Notes: a model not told the origin generated them from the sequence alone. A DNA stretch of 64,000 bases from Verrucomicrobiota bacterium (GCA_015061905.1 SUVQ01000006.1:62001-126000), one strand, 5' to 3'; counted from the stretch's first letter, positions 18,289-29,933 are shown. Made by a program: numbers and translations.

Positions 18289-20946
18289 TTACCAATTTTT
18301 CTCCGGATAGAGCGTATTCCACCAGTCGCCGTCGTCCTTGAGCCAGCGGGCAAACCAAGCGAGGTGGGATTTAATCCACTGCTTTCGGCGGTTGTAATTC
18401 ATGATACCGTGGTCTTCGCCCGTGAACGTAAGCAATTCGACCGGTTTTCCCAAAAGCTTGAGTGCCGTAAACATTTGAACGGATTCTCCGACGGGAACGT
18501 TTTTATCCACGATTCCGTGGCAGAGCAAAATCGGCGTGTTAATTTTATCTGCGGAAAAAAGCGGGCTCTGCTCAATGTAAATATCTTTGTCCTTCCACGG
18601 GAACGAGCCGGCGGCGGCAATCGCATTGTAGGAATAGCCCCACATTCCTTCGCCCCAGTAGCTCGTAATATCGCTGATCCCGGCGTGAGCGACGGCGGCG
18701 GAGAAAATATCCGTGCGCGTTTGCAGATACATCGTCATAAAACCGCCGTAGGAGGCGCCGATACAACCGATTTTTTCCGCATTCACAAACGGATGCGCGG
18801 CACAGAACGCCTTCACGCCTTCGATAATGTCGTCCGCCGTGCGCTTGCCCCACGCGTTAAGGTGCCGAGCGGAAAATTCCTGCCCGTAGCCGATGGTTCC
18901 GCTCGGATTGACAACGTAAACGATGTAGCCCTGCGAAGCGTAAAGCGGGAACGGATAATGCGCGCCGAGCACGCGGGATGTCGGTGTCGTTCCGCTGTAA
19001 TAATAAACGATGAGCGGATACTTTTTCGAGGGGTCAAAACCCGCCGGAAGGAAACAATGACCGTCGATGACGGTTCCGTCCGACGCGGCGAAACGCCAGG
19101 GATAAACCGACGGGAACGCGAGTTTTTCCTCTTCGTCCGAACTTACGTCCAAGAAAAGCTCGGACGTGTTTTTTTCTAAATCCACTTTGTAAATTTTCGG
19201 AAACGAAACGGAGCCGGACGCGAGAGCGTAAGCTTCCGGAGAAAATACCTCCGGCGTTCCCGCGACATCAAAATTCGCCGTAATCGGGTCGGGAATGTTA
19301 ATTTTTTCAAACTGTTTAATCGCGGGAACGTAGCGGTAAACATTTTCCATATCGCGGTCAACCGTGAGGAAATACACGTTCCCGTCGCCGCCCCATACGC
19401 CGGACTCAATGGCGGGATTAAAGTCGCGCGTAATCGGCTCCATTGTTTTTGAGGCGACATCGTAAATATACGCCTGTGTGTCAAAGGAATTGGCGGTTAC
19501 GCCTTCCGGGAGCACCGAGCCGAGGCGGTTAAACGCGTCCGGTCCGGCAAGGAAAAGCATTTTCGTGCAATCCGGCGACCAACCGCAAAAGCCGAATCCG
19601 TATTTTTCGTTTTCGAAAATCGGTTCGCTTTCCAAAGTTTCCAAATCCAACACATACAGATTGTGGCGGCAAAATTCCGGTTGTGTGTAGTCCACGTGCG
19701 TCGTTGAAAACGCAATTTTTTTAGAGTCGGGACTGACACCCATGAGTGCCGTCGATTTCGTTCCCGCCGTCAGCGGTTCAAAAATTCCGGTCTTGAGGTC
19801 GTAGCGATACAGAAACGAGCGATCCCGCCAGCTGTCGGAGCGGTCCGCCATGTTCAAAACACGTTTCCAATCGGCAGATTCCTTTGCCCACTTTTCCGTT
19901 TTGGTAACGATGAGTCCGCTTTCGTCCGGAAGCCATTTGTAGCTGTGATTCGAGTTCGGCAGATTTTTTGCCAAAACGGTTTCCTGCCCGGTTTTGAAAT
20001 CGTAAGCGACGTAGGAACAGCGGTCGCCCGGCTCGACGCGGCGGAAATAAAGGCGGGAACCGTTCGGCAACCACGCATAATTGCGGCTCAAATCGTCCAC
20101 CAAAACAATTTTCCCCGTCGCAACTTCGCGCACTTCCATTTTCCGGGTAAACGACGCGTCGTCCCGCAAATACGCATACGAAATCAGCATGTATTTCCGG
20201 TCCGGGGAAACCTGCATCGTGCCGATGCGGTCAACTTCGTTCACGTCGGCAATCGTTACGGGGCGTTTTTCCGTTCCGTCGGAAAAAACAACGGCGGGAG
20301 CGTTTTTGTTTTCCGCCTCAAATTCGATTTTTACCATCGGCGGAAGCTCGGAAGCTTTTTGAGTGAGCACTTTTACGAGCACTTCCGCGCGATCGATCTC
20401 GAGATTCATACTCGCGGTCGAAGTTCCGTGCTTTTCCAAATCGGTTTCGACGGAAAGCTTATCCGCAACTTTTTTTCCGTTTACCCAAATTTCAAATTTT
20501 TGCGGAGACGAAACGAGAAGCTTTCCGCGCGTAAACGTTTTCGTCGTAATAAACGTGCGGAAAAGCGTCAGCGTATCTTGGGCGGCGGGAACGCCTTCCG
20601 AAATTTCCGAAGGCGCGACAAAAAAGGATTTTTCATCTGAAGCAATCGCGGTGTAAACCAGATTTTCCGGAGCGGGAATTTCGGTGCGCAACTTCGCATC
20701 CGCATCAAACGTCTTGTCCTGCAAATTTTTCACTTCCGCAAAAATCGGCGTCGGAACGACAACGGATGCGGAAACGCTCACGCTCTGCGGCGACAAAAGT
20801 TTCGGTTTTTGCGGAGTTTCCGTAATCGGTTTAACCACCGGCACGGCATCAGTCGCCGGAATCGTCGTCTGGACGGAAAATTGCGCGCCGGCGGCAAGCG
20901 CAGAACACGCGCAAAGGAAAGAAAGTCCGATAATTTGAAGGTTCAT
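18289..20946 (-). CDS. Secreted prolyl-oligopeptidase-family (S9) serine peptidase
   Basis: An 885-residue exported peptidase of the DPP/acylaminoacyl-peptidase type that trims short peptides. The ATG at 20946 gives a signal peptide (MNLQIIGLSFLCACSALAAG). An in-frame ORF extends upstream but that part looks non-coding. The central half is a beta-propeller with SPD-type blade motifs (VSPDRKYMLISY, WSPDCTKMLF). The C-terminal alpha/beta hydrolase domain holds the triad: Ser in GASYGGF, Asp in HGIVDKNVP and His in GEDHGI. It is probably periplasmic, feeding peptide catabolism; specificity is unknown. Confidence 0.88.
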   Translation of the reverse strand: MNLQIIGLSFLCACSALAAGAQFSVQTTIPATDAVPVVKPITETPQKPKLLSPQSVSVSASVVVPTPIFAEVKNLQDKTFDADAKLRTEIPAPENLVYTAIASDEKSFFVAPSEISEGVPAAQDTLTLFRTFITTKTFTRGKLLVSSPQKFEIWVNGKKVADKLSVETDLEKHGTSTASMNLEIDRAEVLVKVLTQKASELPPMVKIEFEAENKNAPAVVFSDGTEKRPVTIADVNEVDRIGTMQVSPDRKYMLISYAYLRDDASFTRKMEVREVATGKIVLVDDLSRNYAWLPNGSRLYFRRVEPGDRCSYVAYDFKTGQETVLAKNLPNSNHSYKWLPDESGLIVTKTEKWAKESADWKRVLNMADRSDSWRDRSFLYRYDLKTGIFEPLTAGTKSTALMGVSPDSKKIAFSTTHVDYTQPEFCRHNLYVLDLETLESEPIFENEKYGFGFCGWSPDCTKMLFLAGPDAFNRLGSVLPEGVTANSFDTQAYIYDVASKTMEPITRDFNPAIESGVWGGDGNVYFLTVDRDMENVYRYVPAIKQFEKINIPDPITANFDVAGTPEVFSPEAYALASGSVSFPKIYKVDLEKNTSELFLDVSSDEEEKLAFPSVYPWRFAASDGTVIDGHCFLPAGFDPSKKYPLIVYYYSGTTPTSRVLGAHYPFPLYASQGYIVYVVNPSGTIGYGQEFSARHLNAWGKRTADDIIEGVKAFCAAHPFVNAEKIGCIGASYGGFMTMYLQTRTDIFSAAVAHAGISDITSYWGEGMWGYSYNAIAAAGSFPWKDKDIYIEQSPLFSADKINTPILLCHGIVDKNVPVGESVQMFTALKLLGKPVELLTFTGEDHGIMNYNRRKQWIKSHLAWFARWLKDDGDWWNTLYPEKNW

Positions 20947-21015
20947 AGTAAAAAGCTTTATAAAAAAATAATTTTCCCGTTTAAAAACAGATTGGGAGAC
21001 ATTACCGAGAAGTCC

Positions 21016-21050
21016 GCGTTCCCGCGAGCAAAAACGCCTTGCGGGAACGC
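21016..21050. repeat. Inverted pair of iterated words
   Basis: GCGTTCCCGC (21016-21025) and GCGGGAACGC (21041-21050) face each other across 15 bases between the transporter stop and the S9 peptidase start, in the arrangement used elsewhere as a terminator stem, but without a clear T-run. Confidence 0.6.
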
Positions 21051-21081
21051 GCTCCGGTTTCCGGAAGTTCCTCAAAACTTC

Positions 21082-22839
21082 CTACGCACAAAATGCGAGA
21101 ATCAGCAGCTGCGCCGTCAGCACGCGCAGGAACATCGTCAACGGATAGACCGTCGCATAAGCGACATTCGGAGCTTCATTCTGCGCTACGGAATTGGCGT
21201 AGGCGAGAGCCGGCGGATCCGTCGTCGCGCCGGAAACCAGCCCCATTATCGAATAATAATTCATTTTGAAAACGCCGCGAGCCACCAATCCGACCACCAA
21301 CAGCGGCACCGTTGTAATACAAAATCCGATCAGCACCCACCAGTATCCGCCGCCGAGCACCGTTTGCAAAAATCCGTTCCCGGCACCGATGCCGACGCTC
21401 GCAAGAAACAGCAAAATCCCGATTTCGCGAATCATTAAATTCGCCGCAATCGGCGTATACGTAATCAGGTGAGACTTGTAGCCCCAGCAGCTAATCAGAA
21501 TCGCAACGATGAGCGGACCTCCCGCAAGCCCCAATTTCAAAGGCTGAGAAAGCCCGGGAACGGCAAACGGAATACTTCCGAAAATCACGCCGACGGCAAT
21601 TCCGAGAAAAATCGAAACCAAGTTCGGATGATCCAAGCGTTTGAGCTCGTTCCCGAGCACTTTTTCCACTTCGTTAACGGCGTGCTCCGGTCCGACCACG
21701 TTCACGCGGTCTCCGAGTTGCAGGCACAACGTCGGATTCGCAATCAAAACCACCCCCGCACGGTTGATGCGCGTAATCGCCACGCCCATCGACGAATACG
21801 CGTCCAGCCGCCCGAGCGCCTTCCCGTTCACGCTCGGACGCGTTACGATAATACGTCTCCGCACGATTGCGGATTTCAAATGCTCCCAGTCTTCAACGCC
21901 CCAATTGATTACTTTTCCGAAAAACGCGGCAATCGTTTCCGCATCGCCCTTGGCGGAAATCACTAGCAGGCGGTCGCCGAGCTCAAGCACCAAATCCCCC
22001 GTCGGCAACGTCGGCGGCTGTTCCCCGCGGCGATGCCGCGAAATGACGAAACGGCGAGAAAACAGGCGCGTAATTTCCGAAATTTTCTTCCCGACAATCG
22101 CCGGATTCTGCACCTCCAGCGTGAACGCCGTCGAATCGTCTCCGCTCGTCGGATTCGTCTCCTTCAAAGCCCGCGTCTCTTTTTTCAACGAAATTTTAAA
22201 AACGGTGCGCACCGCCAAAATCGACAAAATAATCCCGACAACGCCAAGCGGATACGCGCACGCGTAGCCCTGTCCCAGCGTTCCCGCAAGCTGCTCCGCC
22301 GCCGCATCAAGCGTGCTTCCCTCGGGAACGCCGCCCGCCTGCGCCACCAAGGCTTCCTTCGCTTCCGGGTTTGTATTAATGATTTCCGATAAAGCCTGCT
22401 GAGCCGCGCCCAAACCCGGCGTATTCGTAATCGCACCGGAAAGCACTCCGACCAAAGTCGGCATCGGAATACTCGTCAGATAGTGAAAAAGCACCGTCAT
22501 CAGCACGCCGAGCAAAACAATCGACGCCGCCAAACCGTTCATCAGCATTCCGCCTCTTTTGAAAGACGCGAAAAAACCCGGTCCCACCTGCAAGCCGATG
22601 GAATAAACAAAAAGAATCAGCCCGAATTCCTTTACAAAATGCAAAACATGCCCGTTCGCGGAAAAACCGAGCTGTCCGAGGACGATCCCGACAAAAAGAA
22701 CGAGCGTAATTCCGAGCGATACGCCGAAAACCTTGATGCGCCCGAGCGGAATTCCGATCGCAATCACCAGCGCGAAAAGCAACACCGTATGCGCCGCCCC
22801 GTTGGTATCACCGTAAAATAAACTTGTCAGCCACTCCAT
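21082..22839 (-). CDS. AspT/YidE-type transporter with RCK_C domains
   Basis: A 585-residue inner-membrane protein. The ATG at 22839 is preferred because MEWLTSLFYGD leads straight into the first AspT/YidE duplication domain (helices to about residue 180). Two TrkA-C (RCK_C) regulatory domains follow (KKISEITRLF and GKALGRLDAYSSM regions), then the second AspT half with the family signature VSGATTDPPALAYAN. The family includes the aspartate-alanine antiporter and E. coli YidE/YbjL. The substrate cannot be inferred; the RCK domains suggest gating by a small cytosolic ligand. Confidence 0.83.
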   Translation of the reverse strand: MEWLTSLFYGDTNGAAHTVLLFALVIAIGIPLGRIKVFGVSLGITLVLFVGIVLGQLGFSANGHVLHFVKEFGLILFVYSIGLQVGPGFFASFKRGGMLMNGLAASIVLLGVLMTVLFHYLTSIPMPTLVGVLSGAITNTPGLGAAQQALSEIINTNPEAKEALVAQAGGVPEGSTLDAAAEQLAGTLGQGYACAYPLGVVGIILSILAVRTVFKISLKKETRALKETNPTSGDDSTAFTLEVQNPAIVGKKISEITRLFSRRFVISRHRRGEQPPTLPTGDLVLELGDRLLVISAKGDAETIAAFFGKVINWGVEDWEHLKSAIVRRRIIVTRPSVNGKALGRLDAYSSMGVAITRINRAGVVLIANPTLCLQLGDRVNVVGPEHAVNEVEKVLGNELKRLDHPNLVSIFLGIAVGVIFGSIPFAVPGLSQPLKLGLAGGPLIVAILISCWGYKSHLITYTPIAANLMIREIGILLFLASVGIGAGNGFLQTVLGGGYWWVLIGFCITTVPLLVVGLVARGVFKMNYYSIMGLVSGATTDPPALAYANSVAQNEAPNVAYATVYPLTMFLRVLTAQLLILAFCA

Positions 22840-23050
22840 ATTCTCGAAGAAAAAAAAGAAAGAAAACGCGTTCCCGCCCTGCCTTTCGGCAAGCGTCAGG
22901 CGCGAACCTGCGAAGTAAACGCATCTCCGCCGCAAATCGCAAAGTTTTTTTAGAAAAAAAAACGACGAGGACGCGTATTCTTTTTTTTCAAACTACGATT
23001 CCGGTAAAATTTGTTTGACTAAGCCTTAAATTTGGAATGATTGTAATTTT

Positions 23051-23707
23051 ATGAAAACTCACTCAAAAACCATCAGAAAATACACACTCGGCGCAATCGC
23101 GGGAACGCTTCTCCTTTTGGCAAATACAGCATGCACGCAAACCTGCGGCACCTGCCCGGACAAGTGCGCACAACAGACAAAATCCGCCTGCGGGAACGCT
23201 CCCCAAGTGATGAAAAAACTTGAAATCGGCATGCAGGCTCCCGCCGTTACGCTAAAAGCGAAAACGGAAAACGGGATTGAATCCGTTCCCGTCACGCGCT
23301 CCGTCGGCACGCGCCGCACGGTGCTTCTTTTTGTTCCCTTTGCATTTTCGGGAACGTGCAGCACGGAAGTTTGCACGCTTTCGGACACGCTTCACGTTTA
23401 CGATTCGCTGAACGCCGACGTGATTGTCGTTTCCGTAGACCAGCCCTTCGCGCAAGAAGCATGGAAGCAAAAGGAAGGTTTTTCGCTGACACTCCTTTCC
23501 GATTTTAACCGCGAAGCGATGCGCGCCTACGGCGTTGAAGACAAGCGCTTTCGCCCCGGCGTGCTCGATTTTTGCGGCGTGGCAAAGCGTTCGGCATTTA
23601 TCATCGGAATTGACGGAAAAATAAAATACGCATGGGTGAGCGACGATCCCGCCATCATGCCGCCCTTTGACGAAATCCGCCAAACACTCCAAGCCGGAGC
23701 GGAATAA
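23051..23707 (+). CDS. Peroxiredoxin-like lipoprotein with Cys-rich linker
   Basis: A 218-residue thioredoxin-fold protein with an AhpE-like peroxidatic motif PFAFSGTCSTEVC, in which the first Cys is the likely peroxide-reacting residue. It carries a lipoprotein signal (LGAIAGTLLLLANTAC) and then a Cys-rich stretch TCGTCPDKCAQQTKSACG (CxxCxxxC spacing) that could bind metal or act as a redox relay. Membrane-tethered peroxiredoxins of this shape protect the envelope from peroxide (family knowledge; role inferred). It stands alone and converges with ettA across a strong bidirectional terminator. Confidence 0.8.
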   Translation: MKTHSKTIRKYTLGAIAGTLLLLANTACTQTCGTCPDKCAQQTKSACGNAPQVMKKLEIGMQAPAVTLKAKTENGIESVPVTRSVGTRRTVLLFVPFAFSGTCSTEVCTLSDTLHVYDSLNADVIVVSVDQPFAQEAWKQKEGFSLTLLSDFNREAMRAYGVEDKRFRPGVLDFCGVAKRSAFIIGIDGKIKYAWVSDDPAIMPPFDEIRQTLQAGAE

Positions 23708-23748
23708 GAATTAAAATTTTCAGAGAAAACGCCCGGTTTTCGGGAACG

Positions 23749-23814
23749 AAAAAATCCGGCAAATTCTTAGCTTTTCCCCTTGTCAGGGGGAACGCGGAAT
23801 TTGCCGGATTTTTT
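23749..23814. terminator. Long bidirectional terminator between the peroxiredoxin gene and ettA
   Basis: AAAAAATCCGGCAAATTC (23749-23766) pairs completely with its complement at 23797-23814, giving A- and T-runs on both strands. The loop contains a CCCCTTGTCAGGGG mini-hairpin and an iterated word. Confidence 0.92.
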
Positions 23815-23821
23815 GTATCAA

Positions 23822-25498
<1,677 letters not shown>

Positions 25499-25648
25499 GA
25501 ATTGAAAAACGGAAACTCATTTATCTCTCAAAAACCCGCGAAACGCAACACCGGGAAGCCGACGGGAACGCTGGGATGTTTATCCTTGCGGGAACACAAA
25601 AGCTCTCACGGAGACACAGAGAAGAAAAACCCTAATTTCTTTCTCTCC
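25499..25648. other. Intergenic stretch with CACGGAGACACAGAG element
   Basis: Between ettA and the Sel1 gene. It contains one iterated word (about 25565) and CACGGAGACACAGAG at about 25608, a word resembling short intergenic elements I have seen in varied bacteria. A related TAAGACGCAAAGACAC stands near 37880. No gene or clear terminator is visible. Confidence 0.4.
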
Positions 25649-28090
25649 TCATTCTTTATCGTTTTCCTTACCTTTTGCTGAATCTGCCTCGAAGTCTTTC
25701 AAAAACTGTTGAGCCTTTTCGTCGCCTTGTTCCGCCGCTTTTTGCATCCAACGCACAGCTTCGTCTATGCTTTTAGGCACGCCGATTCCCCTAAAATAGC
25801 AGATGCCGAGATTGTATTGGGCTCGGTCGTAACCCTGCTCCGCCGCCAAGCGGAAAAGCTCTACCGCTTTCGCCTTATCTTCGGGAACGCCGTTCCCGTG
25901 GAAATAAAGACGCCCCAAGTCATATTGTCCGGACGGATGCCCGAGTGCCGCCGATTTTTCGAACCATTTTGCGGCTTCTTCCGGTTTGCCTTCGTCTTCC
26001 CAAAACGTTCCATACATCGAGCGATACACGCCGGCGCGTTCCGTGGGAATTTTGTCGGAATCATTATCGTCCGGCTCCGTTTCGGCAAGTTGCCGCAACC
26101 AATAAATGCCTTTTTCTTTATCAACCTCGATCCCGTAGCGTCCGAAATAATAAATATCAAACAACGCTCCTTGCGCCAGCCACCAACCGCCCTTGGCGGA
26201 ACGTTCAATCCATTCCAGCCCGTCTTCCGTGCGAACGGGACCGACGTCGCCGCTAAGACAGATAAACCCGGCTTGCAATTGCCCGCGCAAATGCCCGCCT
26301 TCGGCAGATTTCTCATACCATTTTGCCGAGCACTCCGGATCCGGAGCCACGCCGATTCCGTCCGCGTAACACCGCCCCAGCCGAAACTGCGCTTCGGCGT
26401 TCCCGCGATAAGCCGCTTGCTCATACATCTCTGCCGCGCGTGCTAAGTCTTTTTCAACCCCTTTTCCCGCTTCGTAGGCACATCCGAGACTGAAAAATGC
26501 ATCCGGAAAACCGCTTTCTGCCGCAAGGCTAAACCAGCGCACGGCTTCTTCAGAGTCAACGGGAACGCACTCCCCGTTGTAGTAACACACGCCCAAGCGC
26601 CACTGCGCGAACGGCTCGCCCTGCTCCGCCGATTTTTTCAAATACTCGATGCCAAGTATGTCCCCCTTTTTCAAGTAGTATAAACCCAAGATGCATTCTC
26701 CCTCGCCGTCGCCTTGAGCCGCCGCTTTTTGAGCCCAGGGGAGCGCATCTTCGGCATCTCCGCGATTCCAATAGATTATCGCAAGCTCTTTCTGCGCCTC
26801 TGCATCCCCCTGTTCTGCCGCACGGCGATACCACGCAATCGCTTTTTCTTCGTCTGCGGGAACGCCCCTGCCGAGACAGTAAATTTCGCCCAAGGCTTTC
26901 TGTGCGGCCGTTTCACCGGATTCCGCGGCGCGTTCCAAATTTTTAAACGCTGCTTCCATGTCGTTTAGCAACGGTGCCCAAAACTCCTCGCGCGCATTTT
27001 CATAGCCGTGAACATGGGCACGAATCATCCACCGCAAGCCTTCCGTCATGTCTGCGGGAACGCCGTCTCCGTCACGATAAGCAACGGCGAGTGCCATTTG
27101 CGCTCCCGCGTGGTTTTGCTCGGCGGCTTTTCTGAACCATTCCAAGGCTTTCGCCTTATCTGCGGGAACGCCGGTGCCGTCTCGATAGCATTGAGCCAAA
27201 CTGTGTTGCGCACGCGGTTCGCCCTGCTCCGCCGACTTTGCCCACCATTCCGCCGCCTTTTCGTAGTTTTGTTCGACGATATTGCCGATGAAATAATCAT
27301 AAGCCAAATAGCCCTGCGCTTCCGCATGACCGTTTTCGGCGGCTTTGCGAAGCCACGCAGAGTATTCGACGGCATTCTTGTCCACTCCAAGTCCGGTATA
27401 ATAAGCCTGCGCAAGGCTAAACTGCGCTTCGGCGTTCCCGCGCTCCGCAGCCGCACGATACCACGTCGCAGCGAGTTCGTAATTTTGTTCGACAAATTCG
27501 CCGTCGCAATACTCGTTCCCGAGCCAAATCTGAGCCGACTCATAACCGGCAATCGCCGATTCGGAAATCAAATCTAAAGCCCGAGGAACATCTGCTTCCA
27601 AACAATCCTCAATCCCCGTCGCAAGATAACGACCGAACCAAAACTGAGCCACCGGATGACCGTTTCCCGCTGCTTTTTCCCACCACTTCAATGCATCTTC
27701 AATGCGGTGTTCCCGCATATACCGTGCGGCGAGAATATTTTGCGCGTCTGCATGCTCGCTTTCCGCCGCACGAATGAGCCATTTTAAGGATTTTTCCTCG
27801 TCTCCTGTTCCCGAAAGAGCGTAATGGAGATAAAGTCGGAATTGCGCCTCCGCGTCGCCGGCTTCTGCGGCCTTCAGCACCGCGTCTAAATCAATGCCCG
27901 CCTCTGGCTCCGAAGAAGCCGTTTCCGACGCGGGAACGCTTTCCGCCGTTCCCGTATTTTCCTGCGCCCGAACTGCGGGAACGCAAACTGCAAGCACCAA
28001 GGCGCCGCACCAAAACATTTGTGAAATTTTAGAGAGAATCATATCTGAAAACACGGCAATTAAAGATAGAATAGAAGTAATGTTTTTCAT
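25649..28090 (-). CDS. Large exported Sel1/TPR-like repeat protein
   Basis: An 813-residue protein with a signal-like hydrophobic stretch (MFWCGALVLAVCVPAVRAQ) preceded by about 24 residues; a later ATG at 28042 could be the real start. From residue 70 to the end it is an almost continuous series of about eighteen Sel1 repeats of about 36 residues (pattern A..GD.EAQF.LG..Y..G.GV..D..KA..W). Sel1 arrays are alpha-solenoid scaffolds for protein partners in signalling, secretion or envelope maintenance. It closes the minus-strand GTPase/PqiA block, 37 bases after the PqiA-like gene, so it may scaffold that system (inference). Confidence 0.88.
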   Translation of the reverse strand: MKNITSILSLIAVFSDMILSKISQMFWCGALVLAVCVPAVRAQENTGTAESVPASETASSEPEAGIDLDAVLKAAEAGDAEAQFRLYLHYALSGTGDEEKSLKWLIRAAESEHADAQNILAARYMREHRIEDALKWWEKAAGNGHPVAQFWFGRYLATGIEDCLEADVPRALDLISESAIAGYESAQIWLGNEYCDGEFVEQNYELAATWYRAAAERGNAEAQFSLAQAYYTGLGVDKNAVEYSAWLRKAAENGHAEAQGYLAYDYFIGNIVEQNYEKAAEWWAKSAEQGEPRAQHSLAQCYRDGTGVPADKAKALEWFRKAAEQNHAGAQMALAVAYRDGDGVPADMTEGLRWMIRAHVHGYENAREEFWAPLLNDMEAAFKNLERAAESGETAAQKALGEIYCLGRGVPADEEKAIAWYRRAAEQGDAEAQKELAIIYWNRGDAEDALPWAQKAAAQGDGEGECILGLYYLKKGDILGIEYLKKSAEQGEPFAQWRLGVCYYNGECVPVDSEEAVRWFSLAAESGFPDAFFSLGCAYEAGKGVEKDLARAAEMYEQAAYRGNAEAQFRLGRCYADGIGVAPDPECSAKWYEKSAEGGHLRGQLQAGFICLSGDVGPVRTEDGLEWIERSAKGGWWLAQGALFDIYYFGRYGIEVDKEKGIYWLRQLAETEPDDNDSDKIPTERAGVYRSMYGTFWEDEGKPEEAAKWFEKSAALGHPSGQYDLGRLYFHGNGVPEDKAKAVELFRLAAEQGYDRAQYNLGICYFRGIGVPKSIDEAVRWMQKAAEQGDEKAQQFLKDFEADSAKGKENDKE

Positions 28091-28127
28091 GAGAGGTAAT
28101 AGTTGGAATTTGTAAGATTGTTAAATC

Positions 28128-28898
28128 TCACTTTGAGGAAACCGGACACGACTTATGTAAAATCTGCGTGAGAATCATCGTCAGGATAACGGAAGCCACG
28201 AAGAAATAAATTCCGCTGTGGATTTCAACATTCACCATATCGCCGAGCTTCAGCGAAACCACCAAAAGCGCGATGACGAAAACATCCAACATCGACCATT
28301 TCCCGAAAGATGAAAGCCATTTCAATTGTCGTTTCCGCGTCGCTTCGTCCGCATCATAAAATGCGATGTAACCGAGAGAAAGCAGTTTTGCGACAGGAAA
28401 CAAAATAGAAAACAAAAGAATGACGATAAACAGAAAAAGCTGTCCATGGCTCAGTAATTCGCCTAAGCCGCTGACGAGCGAAAACGTATTGGATTCGTCA
28501 ACAATTGTCGGGTTCTCACCGAAAAAATCGAAAAGGTCTCGTGCCAAATCCGTGAGAAAACCTCCCGTTCCCGTTTTATCCGCCGTGTTGATTGCCTCCG
28601 TCGCGGTCATGTGTTTGCTGATTGTTGCCAAGGGAAGAAAAATTCCGAGCGGATAAGCAACAATCGCCGCCCCGAATAAACCGAGACAAAGATTTCCCGT
28701 CTCCGGAGAAAAATCAGAGCTGACTGATATTGAAGGCTCCACCTCACGAAATTCCTGCTTATACATACGCTCCAGCATATAATTCCGAAAAGATTTTTCC
28801 CGCCTTTGGGTCGCAATTATCGCACCGCACCTCGGACAGTGCCCGCCCTCGGCAAGCACCTCCGTCACGTTCCCGCACTTCAGGCAAACGTAGGACAT
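28128..28898 (-). CDS. PqiA-like inner-membrane protein with zinc ribbon
   Basis: A 256-residue protein. The N-terminal ribbon CLKCGN and CPRCGA (first 26 residues) is followed by about four membrane segments and the PqiA-family core KWLSSFGKWSMLDVFVIALLV near residue 190. PqiA proteins work with MCE/PqiB proteins in lipid movement between membranes, but no MCE gene is here. Its ATG directly abuts the stop of the upstream gene (28899), so the two are co-translated. In this block it may serve as a membrane partner for the GTPases (inference). Confidence 0.8.
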   Translation of the reverse strand: MSYVCLKCGNVTEVLAEGGHCPRCGAIIATQRREKSFRNYMLERMYKQEFREVEPSISVSSDFSPETGNLCLGLFGAAIVAYPLGIFLPLATISKHMTATEAINTADKTGTGGFLTDLARDLFDFFGENPTIVDESNTFSLVSGLGELLSHGQLFLFIVILLFSILFPVAKLLSLGYIAFYDADEATRKRQLKWLSSFGKWSMLDVFVIALLVVSLKLGDMVNVEIHSGIYFFVASVILTMILTQILHKSCPVSSK

Positions 28899-29933
28899 TT
28901 AGGATTCCCCTTTCTTCTCAATAGACGAAGGTGTCGTAGCATCATTAGCCTCCTCATTCACAATAGTCGGAGGATTAACTTCTTTTATTTCGTTAATTCT
29001 CCTCCACTGGTGAGACTCTCCGCATTGCGGACATACCGCCCGAACACTTTTTTCCTCGTTCTTTAGGAAATTTCGGCAGACCAATACCTCGTTCGTTTTT
29101 TTACAAACCGAAAAACGTGTTTCCGTACTCGCAAAAAAGGATAGCGAACATTTTACAACTAGTGCACAGACAGCCCCACAAATGATAACAAGAAGACCAA
29201 GGCTCGCAAATTTACGGTACAACGTTTTGTCGTTGCCTTTCGTCTGAGTTATTCTCAAGTGCTTTAAATCAGAGTTAAGTATTTCCTCTTTCGCTTTTAG
29301 AATCTCAGACGAAGGCTTTGGAGTCAAAATCGTCTTTCGGGAACACGGCAAGCCGTCTGTTGAATTGACCCACGCACGCACATTTTCTCCGATTGTCTCA
29401 ACAAGCACACGACCATTTACATGAACAGAGGAAGTTAATGCTAAGGAAGATTTTTCTACAAATGCCTTTGCATCCGAGCCGACACAAGTTTCATTTTGCG
29501 GAATTGTAGGATTTTCTATCGGGGAATGAACTTTCCACGTCGGGAAAAGCTCCGGCAAAATCGCGTTTTCCGGAACGACTTTTTGCGCATACGAACAAAA
29601 CACATCACAATTAAGCGCCTCCCAAAGATTCGTCGCACAAAACTCATTCCGCTCCACGACAACGGCAAGCATCACCCAGCGATTGCTACGACCGCGAAAA
29701 TCCAAGCCCCCGTTGAAAATTCTGAAAACACAAAGCTCGGAATCAAGTGCTTTTATTCCTCCGATAAAGTCATCCGATCGCCAATTATTACACTGAATAT
29801 TTGGGAAAATTTCATTCAGCTCTTCAGGAATTTCCCGAAGCCACATCGGAACTTTAACAGGGACACCGTCTCCTACGAACCAACGCTTTCCCGCAATGCG
29901 AGAGTTAAAAAAATCGTACAGATAAATGTTCAT
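28899..29933 (-). CDS. Membrane protein with C-terminal zinc-ribbon-like Cys pairs, unknown
   Basis: A 344-residue protein of no recognised family. The N-terminal 140 residues look globular (KRWFVGDGVPVKVPMWLREIP), followed by a variable linker, one strong membrane helix near 250-270 (LGLLVIICGAVCALVVKCSL), and a C-terminal Cys-rich part with CKKTNEVLVCRNF and CPQCGESHQW, which could bind zinc. Base composition is AT-rich and no iterated word is present. It follows the membrane GTPase by 56 bases and abuts the PqiA-like gene, which also has a zinc ribbon. Confidence 0.65.
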   Translation of the reverse strand: MNIYLYDFFNSRIAGKRWFVGDGVPVKVPMWLREIPEELNEIFPNIQCNNWRSDDFIGGIKALDSELCVFRIFNGGLDFRGRSNRWVMLAVVVERNEFCATNLWEALNCDVFCSYAQKVVPENAILPELFPTWKVHSPIENPTIPQNETCVGSDAKAFVEKSSLALTSSVHVNGRVLVETIGENVRAWVNSTDGLPCSRKTILTPKPSSEILKAKEEILNSDLKHLRITQTKGNDKTLYRKFASLGLLVIICGAVCALVVKCSLSFFASTETRFSVCKKTNEVLVCRNFLKNEEKSVRAVCPQCGESHQWRRINEIKEVNPPTIVNEEANDATTPSSIEKKGES

